Shown one piece after another: positions 7,776 to 16,444 of a stretch of 64,000 nt of DNA. A program made the position numbers and the translations under genes. This DNA comes from JBOCEF01 sp047610385. GTDB lineage: Bacteria > Pseudomonadota > Alphaproteobacteria > Rhodobacterales > Rhodobacteraceae. The stretch spans positions 1 to 64,000 of the forward strand of contig JBLGAC010000009.1 in the NCBI GenBank assembly GCA_047610385.1. Direction: 5' to 3'. The notes beneath the pieces are model-generated. The model saw only the letters and a list, made by a program, of their open reading frames with translations. It did no database searches and was not told where the DNA came from. Positions within the stretch are counted from its first letter, which is position 1, and each line of letters opens with the position of its first letter.

Positions 7776-9022
7776 GCGTCCTGCGCCAACACTGCGGCGG
7801 CTTTTTCAAAGAAATCCTCCGCACCGAAATTGCCCGATTTCAGCGCGATCACCAGATCGCCCGCCCGCATGGCGGGGACGCCGGGGTCGATCTCCGGCCC
7901 GATTTCCAACTGCGACAGGCTGAGCCCTTCGACCACGGCACCAGACGTCTCACCCCCTGCTGAGATCAGGCGCATCACACCGCCCGCGACCAGAAGGCGG
8001 GCGAGATCGGCAAAGAAACCCTCCAGCCGCGCGGCTGAGGCATCGCGCCCGTAGCGTGCCTGCACCGCGCGCACCCGGTCCGGATCGGCTGAGGAATAGA
8101 TCAGCGGCACGCCATCTTGCGCCAGCGCCCAGGCGGCGGCGTCGTCGGGCACCAGATCGCCGTTCATTACCGCGTCCACGTCAATTTCAAACGCTGGATG
8201 GGCCAGTTTGTGCCGCGCCACCTGCTTTTGCGTCATCACCGAACACGACCCGCAGATCGCCGCCACCGGGCCAGCCGCGCCGCGCCAGTGCGCCGCGGCA
8301 TCCCCGATCAGGCCCTTGTCGCGGAAATTGGTGGGCAGACCCATGGCGATGCCCGAGCCGCCCGTGATCAGCGGCAGATCGGCCGCCGCAGCGCCGATGG
8401 CCATCAGATCGGCATCGGTCATGGCATCCACCACAATCAGGTCGCGCCCAGCGGCGGATTCCGCCACCATGTGCGCGCGGATCGCGTCTGCGCCGCGCGT
8501 GACCTGCGCCCACGGAACATGCCCGACATCGCCCTTGGACTGGCGCGCCAGCACGCGGCGGATGTCAGGGTCGGTCATCGGGGTCAGGGGGTGGTTTTGC
8601 ATGCCGCTCTCGCTCAGCAGCGTGTCGCCTACGAACAGATGGCCGTGGATCAGCGTGCGGCCCGCAGCCGGGAACACCGGGCAGATGATCACCTGATGCG
8701 CGCCCATCGCTGCGGCCAGCGCCTCAGCCACCGGGCCGATATTGCCATCATCGCTGCTGTCGAAGGTGGAGCAATATTTGAACAGGATCTGCGTGCAGCC
8801 CTGCGCCAACAGCCAATCAAGCGCGCTCAGCGACAGCGCGATCGCCTCAGCCGCAGGAATTGATCGGGACTTGAGCGCGATCACCCCGGCCTCAACGCCC
8901 GGATCGGCGGGGGCGGTGGGGATGCCCGCATATTGCGCGGTGCGCATGCCCTGTTTGGACAAGGTGTTGGCCAGATCGCTGGACCCGGTGAAGTCGTCGC
9001 CAATGCAGCCCAGCAGCATCAT
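7772..9022 (-). CDS. otnK: 3-oxo-tetronate kinase
   Basis: 416 residues of the four-carbon acid sugar kinase (DUF1537) family. The N-terminal MLLGCIGDDFTGSSDLANTL is the substrate-binding domain signature. The C-terminal AGGETSGAVVEGL is the nucleotide-binding GGETSG motif. Length is normal for OtnK. It phosphorylates 3-oxo-tetronate at O4 with ATP. It overlaps both neighbours in ATGA-type junctions. The presence of otnC and otnI rather than pdxA2 points to the L-threonate or erythronate branch rather than the D-threonate one. Confidence 0.9.
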   Translation of the reverse strand: MMLLGCIGDDFTGSSDLANTLSKQGMRTAQYAGIPTAPADPGVEAGVIALKSRSIPAAEAIALSLSALDWLLAQGCTQILFKYCSTFDSSDDGNIGPVAEALAAAMGAHQVIICPVFPAAGRTLIHGHLFVGDTLLSESGMQNHPLTPMTDPDIRRVLARQSKGDVGHVPWAQVTRGADAIRAHMVAESAAGRDLIVVDAMTDADLMAIGAAAADLPLITGGSGIAMGLPTNFRDKGLIGDAAAHWRGAAGPVAAICGSCSVMTQKQVARHKLAHPAFEIDVDAVMNGDLVPDDAAAWALAQDGVPLIYSSADPDRVRAVQARYGRDASAARLEGFFADLARLLVAGGVMRLISAGGETSGAVVEGLSLSQLEIGPEIDPGVPAMRAGDLVIALKSGNFGAEDFFEKAAAVLAQDA

Positions 9023-9900
9023 TTTCCCTCCGGCAAGGTCAGGCCTGCATTGCGCGCATAGACCTTGGCGACCGCGGCGTCGTCCTCAAGCCCAAGGCCC
9101 GAACCCGAGGCCGCCATGAACTGCTGCATGGCCGCGGCGGTCAGGGGGGCGGCAAATTTCGCCTCACGCGCGATGTCGAGGACGATGCCCAGATCTTTGG
9201 GCCAGATGTTCACTGACGACCGCGCGGTGTAATCGCCGTCAACAATATGGGGGCCGCGGTTTTCAAACATCCACGACGTGCCAGCACATTTGGAAATCAC
9301 ATCCACGGTCTGGCCCGGATCGACGCCTTGGGTCATGCCAAAGGTGATCGCTTCGGCCATGGCCGCGATGTGAACGCCGGCCAGCAGCTGGTTGATCGCC
9401 TTCATGGCGCTGCCGGGGCCGGGCTGATCGCCAAGCTCAAACACCGTTTCGGCCATGGCGTCCAGCGCAGGGCGCGCAGTGGCGAAGGCCTGCGCGCTGC
9501 CCGCGGCCATGATCGACAGCTTGCCTTGCGCGGCCTTGGCGGCCCCGCCGGAAATTGGCGCATCAAGATAATGCAGCCCGTGCCCAGCGCACAGCGCGCC
9601 CATGTCGCGCGCAAACGACGGCGCGACCGTGGCGCAGGCGACGATCACCGCGCCCTTGGGCATAAGAGGCGCGATCTGTTCGATCACCGTGCGGGTCTGG
9701 TCCGCATTCAGCACCACGATCACCGCGGCGCCAAAGCCCGGCACCAGCGTGGCGACGTCGCCATCCAGCCCGCCTTCGGCCCGGAACCGCGCGACGGCAT
9801 CCGCATTGATGTCAAAGCCCGCCGCCTGATGGCCCGCGCGCAGCAGCGATTGCGCCATGCCGTAGCCCATGGAGCCGAGACCGAATACGCCGATGTTCAT
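9019..9900 (-). CDS. ltnD: L-threonate 2-dehydrogenase
   Basis: 293 residues of the beta-hydroxyacid dehydrogenase family. The Rossmann motif GLGSMG is at 7-12. The substrate loop DAPISGGAAKA starts at 113. The catalytic lysine is Lys167 in AMKAINQLL. In this operon the natural role is NAD-dependent oxidation of L-threonate to its 2-oxo acid, the first step. It is the promoter-proximal gene; the ATG at 9900 is 69 bases from a divergent LacI-type regulator, with an operator-like palindrome between. A sister reaction such as tartronate semialdehyde reduction is possible but less consistent with the neighbours. Confidence 0.85.
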   Translation of the reverse strand: MNIGVFGLGSMGYGMAQSLLRAGHQAAGFDINADAVARFRAEGGLDGDVATLVPGFGAAVIVVLNADQTRTVIEQIAPLMPKGAVIVACATVAPSFARDMGALCAGHGLHYLDAPISGGAAKAAQGKLSIMAAGSAQAFATARPALDAMAETVFELGDQPGPGSAMKAINQLLAGVHIAAMAEAITFGMTQGVDPGQTVDVISKCAGTSWMFENRGPHIVDGDYTARSSVNIWPKDLGIVLDIAREAKFAAPLTAAAMQQFMAASGSGLGLEDDAAVAKVYARNAGLTLPEGK

Positions 9901-9953
9901 ACAAGACTTCCCTGAAATGCGCAGATACGATGTGATTTACGGTTGCCACACTT

Positions 9954-9969
9954 ATGTTTGCGCTAACAT
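9954..9969. promoter_or_regulatory. LacI-family operator-like palindrome
   Basis: ATGTTTGCGCTAACAT is a near-perfect 16-bp inverted repeat: ATGTT and AACAT flank a central GCGC, with one asymmetric base on each side. LacI/GalR-family regulators characteristically bind such repeats with a central CG. It lies in the intergenic space between ltnD (minus) and the LacI-type gene (plus), so one bound repressor could control both directions. Its right edge touches an ATG at 9970. Confidence 0.65.
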
Positions 9970-9999
9970 ATGTCAAGTGCCCGCACCCCGAGGATCCAT

Positions 10000-11004
10000 G
10001 TGACTGAGCAGAGCGACAAATCCCACCGGCACCCCACCATGCAGGACGTCGCCGCGCGCGCGGGCGTCAGCCAGATGACCGTGTCGCGGGTGATGCGCAA
10101 AAACGCGCCCGTGTCAGACGATGTCGCCGCCCGCGTGCACGGTGCCGCCGCAGCGCTGGGTTATGTGCACAACCGCATTGCGGGGGGGCTGGCGGGGCGC
10201 AGCAGCGGTCTGGTGGGTGTGATCCTGCCGACCTTGGGCAACCGCGTTTTCACTGAGGTGCTGTCAGGCGTCGCCGATGGTCTGGCCGCATCCGGTGCGC
10301 GGCCCCTGTTCGGCGTCACCGAATACAGCCCCGGAGACGAGGCAGCCCTGATCGCTGATCTGATGTCATGGCGGCCCATGGGGCTGATCGTCACCGGGCT
10401 TGAACACGCCCCCGCCGCGCGCGCGCTGCTGATGAACGCTGACATCCCGGTGGCTGAGATTATGGACACTGACGGCAATCCGGTGTCGGCCGCGTTCGGG
10501 TTTTCGCAGGCGGCGGCGGGCGCTGGGATGGCGCGGCATTTGCTGGAAAAAGGCCATCGCAGCTTTGGCTATATCGGCGCGCGGCTTGGCGCCGATCTGC
10601 GCGCGGCCAAGCGGCTGGCGGCCTTTGTGGACACCATCCGCGCCGCGGGCGGGCGTCTGGTCACTGAAGCAATCGGCGAGGTGCCGTCCTCAATGACCGA
10701 AGGGCGCAGTCTGGCCGCCCGTCTGTGGCATGACGCGCGCCCTGATGCGATCTATTGCGCCAATGATGATCTGGCGGCGGGGGCGTTGATGCATTTCCTC
10801 GGGCAGGGGGTGCGCGTGCCCCAAGACGTGGCGCTGGCGGGGTTCAACGGGCTGGATTTTCTGGACGCGCTTCCCCAGCGCATCACCACCACCCGCACCC
10901 CGCGCCATGAAATCGGCCGCCGCGCCGCGCTGCATGTGGCAAGCGGCGGGGCGGCGGGTGTGGTCGATCTGGGGTTCGACCTGATCGCGGGTGAGACGAG
11001 CTAG
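10000..11004 (+). CDS. LacI-family transcriptional regulator of the threonate operon
   Basis: 334 residues. The DNA-binding domain is TMQDVAARAGVSQMTVSRVM with the hinge-helix region after it, followed by a periplasmic-binding-protein-like effector domain (LVGVILPTLGNRVFTEVLSG, then FGYIGARLG and DAIYCANDD). It probably represses ltnD-otnK-otnC-otnI until threonate or an intermediate binds. I choose GTG at 10000, which has CGAGGA five bases upstream. An ATG at 9970 adds ten residues but has no ribosome binding site and is fused to the operator palindrome. Confidence 0.88.
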   Translation: MTEQSDKSHRHPTMQDVAARAGVSQMTVSRVMRKNAPVSDDVAARVHGAAAALGYVHNRIAGGLAGRSSGLVGVILPTLGNRVFTEVLSGVADGLAASGARPLFGVTEYSPGDEAALIADLMSWRPMGLIVTGLEHAPAARALLMNADIPVAEIMDTDGNPVSAAFGFSQAAAGAGMARHLLEKGHRSFGYIGARLGADLRAAKRLAAFVDTIRAAGGRLVTEAIGEVPSSMTEGRSLAARLWHDARPDAIYCANDDLAAGALMHFLGQGVRVPQDVALAGFNGLDFLDALPQRITTTRTPRHEIGRRAALHVASGGAAGVVDLGFDLIAGETS

Positions 11005-14000
11005 AGGTCAATCTCCACCACCCCGCCATCGGTGGCCGCGCGCGATTGGCACAAGATGATCGCACCTGTCCGCTGTTTGGCCGACAGCACGAAATCGCGG
11101 TGCTCAACTGCGCCCGATACCAGCGTGCATTTGCACACGCCGCAGATGCCGTCTGAGCATTTCACATCGATATGGATGCCGTTTTCCGCCAGCACGTCGG
11201 TTGCTGATTTGTCGGCAGGCACTGCAAATTCGCGGCCCGTTTTGGCAAGGCGCAGGGTGAAGGGGTGGTTCTCATATTCCGGCAGCTCGGGGACTGAGAA
11301 ATATTCCAGATGGCGCGTATCATCTGGAAAGCCTTGGCGGGTCGCGGCGTCGATCACGCCGGTCATGTAGCGGTCCGGGCCGCAGGTATAGACATGGGCA
11401 CCGGGGCCGTAACGCAGCACGGTGCCCAGATCGGCGCGCGTGCCTTCATCAGACACATGCAGGTGCAGTTTGTCGGCCCATGGCGCGGCGGCCAGATCGG
11501 CCAGATAGCCCGCCTTGGCCCGCGACGGCACCGAATAATGCAGCGCGAAATCGGCACCGATGGCGTGCAGTCGGTGCGCAAACGCAATCATCGGGGTGAC
11601 GCCGATGCCGCCGCCCATCAAAAAGCTTTTGCGCGCGGTCTCATCCACCGGGAAATGGTTGATCGGTCGTGACACGAACACCTTGCGCCCCGGCGTGAAG
11701 ATGCGGTGCAGCAGTTGCGATCCGCCGCGGCCCCCGTCTTCGCGCAGCACGCCGATTTGGTATTTGCTGCGATCGCTGGGATTGCCGGACATCGAATATT
11801 GCCGCAGATATTCGGGCGCCACAACGATGTCGAGATGCGCGCCCGCACTCCATGCTGGTAGATCGCTGCCATCGACGGCGCGCAATTCATATTTGGTCAC
11901 ATCGGGCGTCATCGCCTCGGCCAGCGACACCTCCACCTGGATCACCGGGGCTTCGCCTGAGATGTTGTAGATATGCTCAGGCGGCTCACCGCGCGCGCGC
12001 CGGGCTTTGTGCTCATCGGCGGAAATCATCGCGCCATACGCCGCGATCCCGGCTTCGCGGTCCATGGGCGCGGGAAAGGGCCACGGATGGGGCGCGAGCG
12101 GGGCGGGATAGACCGCAAGGGTCTGGTCCTCAGCCCTCAGCTTCAGGCCCTTTTGCAAGCCGCGCGCGTTCACCGGATGGATGGTGGGGCGGTACGCGCC
12201 GTCATCCTGCAGCTCAATATCCCACCACCATTTCTTCACAGGGTTCAGCCCGCCATTGCCGACCAGATCATCCAGCTTGGCCAACACCGGCGCCGCGGCG
12301 GGAATGTGCATCGCCGCCCAGCGGAACGGCTTTTCAGCGAACAGCCCTTCAAGGTTCCACGGACAGGTCTTCATGCAGCGCCCGCACATGGCGCCGCCCA
12401 GGGTGGTGATGCGGTAGGTGGCGCATTTCTGGCTGTCCGATTTCCAGATCTCATAGCCGTTGAACATCTTTTTCGGCCCGGCGGTGATCGCGCCTGACGG
12501 GCATTCGCGGGCGCATTTGTTGCAGCTCTCGCAAAAGCGTTGCAGGCCAAAATCGATCGGCTTGTCGTGATCCATCGGCATGTCGGTGGTCACCACGCCA
12601 GATTTCAGGCGCGGCCCGAGGAACGGGTTCAGGATCACCTCGCCGATGCGCGACACCTCGCCAAGGCCCGACAGCAGCAACAGGGGCGGCTGCAGAACCT
12701 CGCCGTCCATCACGGTGTGCGCCTTGGCCTTATAGCCCAGATTGCGGATTTGCTGCGCGATCACGCCGCCGAGCAATGAGAACCGCAAATACGCCCGCAT
12801 GGACTGCGCGACGGAAATCCAGTCATCGCCCGACGCGCCCTCCATCGTTTCATAGCCCTGATCGATGATCATCGAGATGGCTTGGTCATGGGGCGGGATC
12901 AGCGGATCGCCAACCGCATCATGGGAATACCAGGTCCAGTCAGGGCAGCGCGAAATGCCGACCGCATCAACGCCGAGGAAATAGCTCGCGGCTTTGATGT
13001 TGGCCGCATTGCGTGCGGCATCGGTGGGGCGTGGGCCTTTGGCATTCGCCGCGCCGTCCTGGATCAGCACAAACGCACCGAGTGCCCGGCGTTGGGCAAA
13101 GCTGGGCGCGGCCTTGCGCGCGTAATGCCCGCCCTTGGCGCCCGCCTGCACCGCGCGGCCCATGTCGCCAAATTGCGCGCGCGCGAACATGTCGGCGCGT
13201 TTGGGCACGCGGGCGACGTGTCGCTCATCAATATAGGTGGTGGGGATGTCGACGCGTTTCAGGGTTTCAAACGGGTGCGCGCCGTCAACATAGCGGCGCT
13301 TGGCGTAGGGGTCGCGGTTGAGCGCGCTTTTCGCAAACCCCTTGCCCAGCCACCATGCCGGCCCGCGGGTCTTGAACCATGGCTGCGCGTCCATCGGGGC
13401 CAGCGGCGCGTCCATGGCCAGATCCATGTCCGTGGTGACCACCGCCACCCCGAACCGCGGGCCGATCCATGGGGCGACCAGATCGCTGCCTTCAATGCTC
13501 GCCATCCCCGCCGCGACGCACAGCTGGTTCAGATCAACATCCGAGGACGCGGCCGAATGTGCCTTGGCGTCCCAGCCCAACAGGCGGATGTAATTGGCGA
13601 TGACGGTCGCGGTTTCAGCCGCGCGCAGGCAGGCGCGGTGGGCTTGGGCACCTTGGATCCACGCGCCGCCGGGCTCGTCCTCAGCCGGGTCGCGCATGTG
13701 CTCATATAGGCAGACGATGGCGCGGCTGTGCCCGGTGATGCCCGCGGGCGGCGCGGCCATGGAGTCGCGCAGATCGGCCATGATCATGTCGATGCCTGAC
13801 GCCAGCGTCTTGGTCTGGCGGGTGCGCAGGCTGGCCGCCAGCCGGTCAATGTCAGGGTTGCGCACCGGGTCTGTCAGCAGCGCCGATGCGGGCAGCGGCC
13901 CGATGCCGACCATGGACGCGTCCGAGAAATAGCAGAACGCTTTGATATGCTGCGCGCGGGTGGCCGGGTCGGCGGGGATCTCAGCGCGGGCTTTGTTGAC

Positions 14001-14210
14001 CATGCCGTCCCGGATGGCATCCAGCATCGCCTGATAGTCTGCCATGGCGTTGACGATGCTTTCGGGCGTGTCGGCGCGGCGGAAATCCAGCGGCGCAAAG
14101 CTGGGCACCGCCGTCAGGTCCGGCATCAGGTGTACGCGGCGCAGGCGTTCCAGCGGATAGGGGCCCATATGCACGGGGCGGTCCTTGTCTGTGAAAAATC
14201 GCAGTCCCAT
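11001..14210 (-). CDS. Self-sufficient reductive dehalogenase (RdhA fused to FAD/2Fe-2S reductase)
   Basis: 1069 residues, no Tat signal, so cytosolic. Residues 1-300 and 370-555 look like an internal duplication (AKAHSAASSDVDLNQL beside AKAHTVMDGEVLQPPL; VVTTDM twice), as in catabolic RdhA proteins. Two 4Fe-4S motifs follow: Cys560, 563, 566, 570 and Cys596, 609, 612, 616. Tyr474, Lys536 and Arg600 lie at a constant offset of 48 from the catalytic Tyr426, Lys488 and Arg552 that I recall for NpRdhA. The C-terminus is a phthalate-dioxygenase-reductase-like module: RQYSMSG (FAD), GGGIGVTPM (NAD), and a plant-type 2Fe-2S cluster with Cys1018, 1023, 1026, 1054. Cobalamin is the expected cofactor; the substrate is probably a haloaromatic. 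A GGAG precedes the start. Confidence 0.9.
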   Translation of the reverse strand: MGLRFFTDKDRPVHMGPYPLERLRRVHLMPDLTAVPSFAPLDFRRADTPESIVNAMADYQAMLDAIRDGMVNKARAEIPADPATRAQHIKAFCYFSDASMVGIGPLPASALLTDPVRNPDIDRLAASLRTRQTKTLASGIDMIMADLRDSMAAPPAGITGHSRAIVCLYEHMRDPAEDEPGGAWIQGAQAHRACLRAAETATVIANYIRLLGWDAKAHSAASSDVDLNQLCVAAGMASIEGSDLVAPWIGPRFGVAVVTTDMDLAMDAPLAPMDAQPWFKTRGPAWWLGKGFAKSALNRDPYAKRRYVDGAHPFETLKRVDIPTTYIDERHVARVPKRADMFARAQFGDMGRAVQAGAKGGHYARKAAPSFAQRRALGAFVLIQDGAANAKGPRPTDAARNAANIKAASYFLGVDAVGISRCPDWTWYSHDAVGDPLIPPHDQAISMIIDQGYETMEGASGDDWISVAQSMRAYLRFSLLGGVIAQQIRNLGYKAKAHTVMDGEVLQPPLLLLSGLGEVSRIGEVILNPFLGPRLKSGVVTTDMPMDHDKPIDFGLQRFCESCNKCARECPSGAITAGPKKMFNGYEIWKSDSQKCATYRITTLGGAMCGRCMKTCPWNLEGLFAEKPFRWAAMHIPAAAPVLAKLDDLVGNGGLNPVKKWWWDIELQDDGAYRPTIHPVNARGLQKGLKLRAEDQTLAVYPAPLAPHPWPFPAPMDREAGIAAYGAMISADEHKARRARGEPPEHIYNISGEAPVIQVEVSLAEAMTPDVTKYELRAVDGSDLPAWSAGAHLDIVVAPEYLRQYSMSGNPSDRSKYQIGVLREDGGRGGSQLLHRIFTPGRKVFVSRPINHFPVDETARKSFLMGGGIGVTPMIAFAHRLHAIGADFALHYSVPSRAKAGYLADLAAAPWADKLHLHVSDEGTRADLGTVLRYGPGAHVYTCGPDRYMTGVIDAATRQGFPDDTRHLEYFSVPELPEYENHPFTLRLAKTGREFAVPADKSATDVLAENGIHIDVKCSDGICGVCKCTLVSGAVEHRDFVLSAKQRTGAIILCQSRAATDGGVVEIDL

Positions 14211-14254
14211 GGTGCATCTCCGTCCAGCGCACGAATCGTGATTATGGATGCACA

Positions 14255-14610
14255 GTGAGTGCCAATCGCCGCGATGTCCCGGAAAACCGCCTCACGCCCC
14301 CTCAGGAACACCGCGTGCGCGCCATGGTCCGCCGCCAATTCTTAACGGTGATTTCGGGCCTGACCACCGCGTGTTGGCGGTTGCCGTTACCGAAGCGCTG
14401 GGCGTGCCTCGCATCCCCGCGCGCACCGCGCTGGCAGCATTGGCGGCCGAGCGCCTGATCACCAAGCGCCGCGGCCGGGGCTATTGCATCGTGCCGATCA
14501 GCCCCGACGACCTGCGCAAACGCGACGCCGCGCGGGCTGAGGCGATGATGCGTGAGCATTCGAATGCCACCCTCAACAACGCCGATCTGCTCGCGCCCCA
14601 GTGTGCATAA
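14255..14610 (+). pseudogene. GntR-type winged-helix regulator, frameshifted and truncated
   Basis: From GTG 14255 one frame gives MSANRRDVPENRLTPPQEHR, then VRAMVRRQ. From about 14335 the adjacent frame continues as ILNGDFGPDHRVLAVAVTEA, then LGVPRIPARTALAALAAERL and ITKRRGRGYCIV. Together these make an N-terminal GntR/FadR winged helix interrupted by a one-base frameshift. After the helix only about 35 residues follow, with no FCD effector domain. The gene diverges from the reductive dehalogenase and was probably its regulator. As it stands no full-length repressor can be made unless a sequencing error is involved. Confidence 0.7.
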
Positions 14611-14622
14611 TCCGCTGGGCGC

Positions 14623-16287
14623 CTAATCCGCCGGGCGGGCACCGGGGGGGCCGGAATATTTCGACAGCAGATCGGGGCCCGCGTCGTTTTCATCGACCAT
14701 CCCCAGCAAAATGCCCTTGCGCAGGGACGCGCCGCGCCTTGCCTCAATCTCCGCGTCGGAGATCGTGGTGCGCTGGGACATGCGGCGGCCCCAGCGGGCA
14801 AGGCGGTCATACATCAGCGTGATGATGTCGGCATGGGCGGGGTCGTCGCCCAGATCAGTCAGTTCATCAGGGTCGGTCTGCATGTCGAACAGCATGGGGC
14901 GAAAACCGCCTTCGGCATGCATGAACTTCCAGCGTGCGTCGGCGACCATGAACAACCGGCAATCGCGCGGTGCCTGTTTCAGCCGCACCGCCACGCCGGT
15001 GCCGGAATAGTCATATTCGCTGATTGCGAATTCGCGCCAATCGGCGGGCGTCTTTCCATGCAGCAGCGCCAGCAATGAGCGGCCTTCGAGGATATGGCTC
15101 AGATCCCCGGCCCCGGCGATTTCGGCGAAGGTGGCGGCCAGATCGATGCTTTCCACCAGCGCGTCGCAGGTCGTGCCGCGCGCGGCGTCGGCGCCAGCGT
15201 CCGGGTCATAGATGATCAGCGGGACCTTGACCGACGGGTCATGGAACAGGTCCTTTTCCCCCATCCAATGGTCCCCAAGATAATCACCATGGTCTGAGGT
15301 CAGCACGATCATCGTGCTGTCCATCAGGCCCTCATCCGCCAGATACGCCAACAGGCGCCCAAGCTGGTCGTCGCATTGCTTGATCAGGCCCATATAGGCC
15401 GGGATCACCACATCGCGCACCTCAGTGCGGTGAAATGCGCTGGAGATCGCACCATTGAGAAACGCGCCATAGACCGGATGGGGGTCGTCGCGCTCGGCCT
15501 CAGCGCGCACCAGCGGCTGGATCTGATTGCGTCCATACATCTGGTGATAGGGCGCGGGCACGATATAGGGCCAATGCGGCTTGATATACGACACATGGGC
15601 CATCCAGGGGCGGCCGTCCTTATGCGCCTCAATGAAATCAATGGTGCGGGAGGTCAGCCACGGCGTCTCGCTGTCTTCTTCGCGGATGTTGGCAGGCTTG
15701 TCGGCGTGGTGCAGCAGGAACCCGGATGCGATGTCGCCCTGCGCCGTCACGCCCGAATTGGCAAATTCGTGCCACGGGTTTTCGGCCTGATAGCCCTTGG
15801 CATTGAGATACGCGTTATAGGGTGAGCGCTTTTCGTCATAGAACCCGTCCGGCCCTTGCCCCCAAAGCCCGTCATCGCGCACCCACACGTCAAAGCCGCA
15901 TTCCGCGACCCGCGCGCCGATCGTGTCATTGGGCGACAGGCCCAGCCGTGCCATGCCCTTGGCGTCGGCCATCATATGGGTCTTGCCGATCAGCCACGCG
16001 TCCATTCCCGCGCCGCGCAGATGGTCGCCGATGGTCGGCTCTCCGACCTTGAGAGGATGGTTGTTCCACTGCGCACCGTGCGACGATGGATAGCGCCCGG
16101 TATACGCGCTCATGCGGCTTGCCCCGCAGACCGGGGATTGCACATAGGCGCGGGTGAATCGCACGCCCATTCCCGCGACCTTGTCGAAATTGGGCGTGTG
16201 CAGATGCGGGTGGCCCGCGCAGCTCAGGTAATCGAACCTGAGCTGGTCATACATGATGAACAGGATATTTTTCGTCTTGCGCGTCAT
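14623..16287 (-). CDS. Sulfatase / phosphonate monoester hydrolase family protein
   Basis: 554 residues of the alkaline-phosphatase superfamily. NILFIMYDQLRFDYLS carries metal ligands. SPVCGASRMSAYTGRYP contains the C-x-A-S-R motif whose Cys54 is normally converted to formylglycine. LTSDHGDYLGDHWMGEK supplies further metal ligands. SPVCG.SRMS.YTGRY resembles phosphonate monoester hydrolases more than classical arylsulfatases, but hydrolysis of sulfate or phosphodiesters cannot be excluded. The ATG at 16287 begins the conserved domain; a longer frame upstream is low-complexity. No signal peptide, so cytosolic. It requires a formylglycine-generating enzyme, which is not in this window. Confidence 0.85.
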   Translation of the reverse strand: MTRKTKNILFIMYDQLRFDYLSCAGHPHLHTPNFDKVAGMGVRFTRAYVQSPVCGASRMSAYTGRYPSSHGAQWNNHPLKVGEPTIGDHLRGAGMDAWLIGKTHMMADAKGMARLGLSPNDTIGARVAECGFDVWVRDDGLWGQGPDGFYDEKRSPYNAYLNAKGYQAENPWHEFANSGVTAQGDIASGFLLHHADKPANIREEDSETPWLTSRTIDFIEAHKDGRPWMAHVSYIKPHWPYIVPAPYHQMYGRNQIQPLVRAEAERDDPHPVYGAFLNGAISSAFHRTEVRDVVIPAYMGLIKQCDDQLGRLLAYLADEGLMDSTMIVLTSDHGDYLGDHWMGEKDLFHDPSVKVPLIIYDPDAGADAARGTTCDALVESIDLAATFAEIAGAGDLSHILEGRSLLALLHGKTPADWREFAISEYDYSGTGVAVRLKQAPRDCRLFMVADARWKFMHAEGGFRPMLFDMQTDPDELTDLGDDPAHADIITLMYDRLARWGRRMSQRTTISDAEIEARRGASLRKGILLGMVDENDAGPDLLSKYSGPPGARPAD

Positions 16288-16444
16288 GGGCGAGCTTTCC
16301 TGGCGATAAGATCCGGCGCGCCCCCGCATGCCGGGCGCAGGTGCCATAGGATCGGGGAACCGTGCCGGACCGCAAGCCCGATCTCGCCCCGGCGCCGCGC
16401 ACGCGCAGGGCGACGGGGGGCAAAATCTGGCGCCGCCTGTGTTG

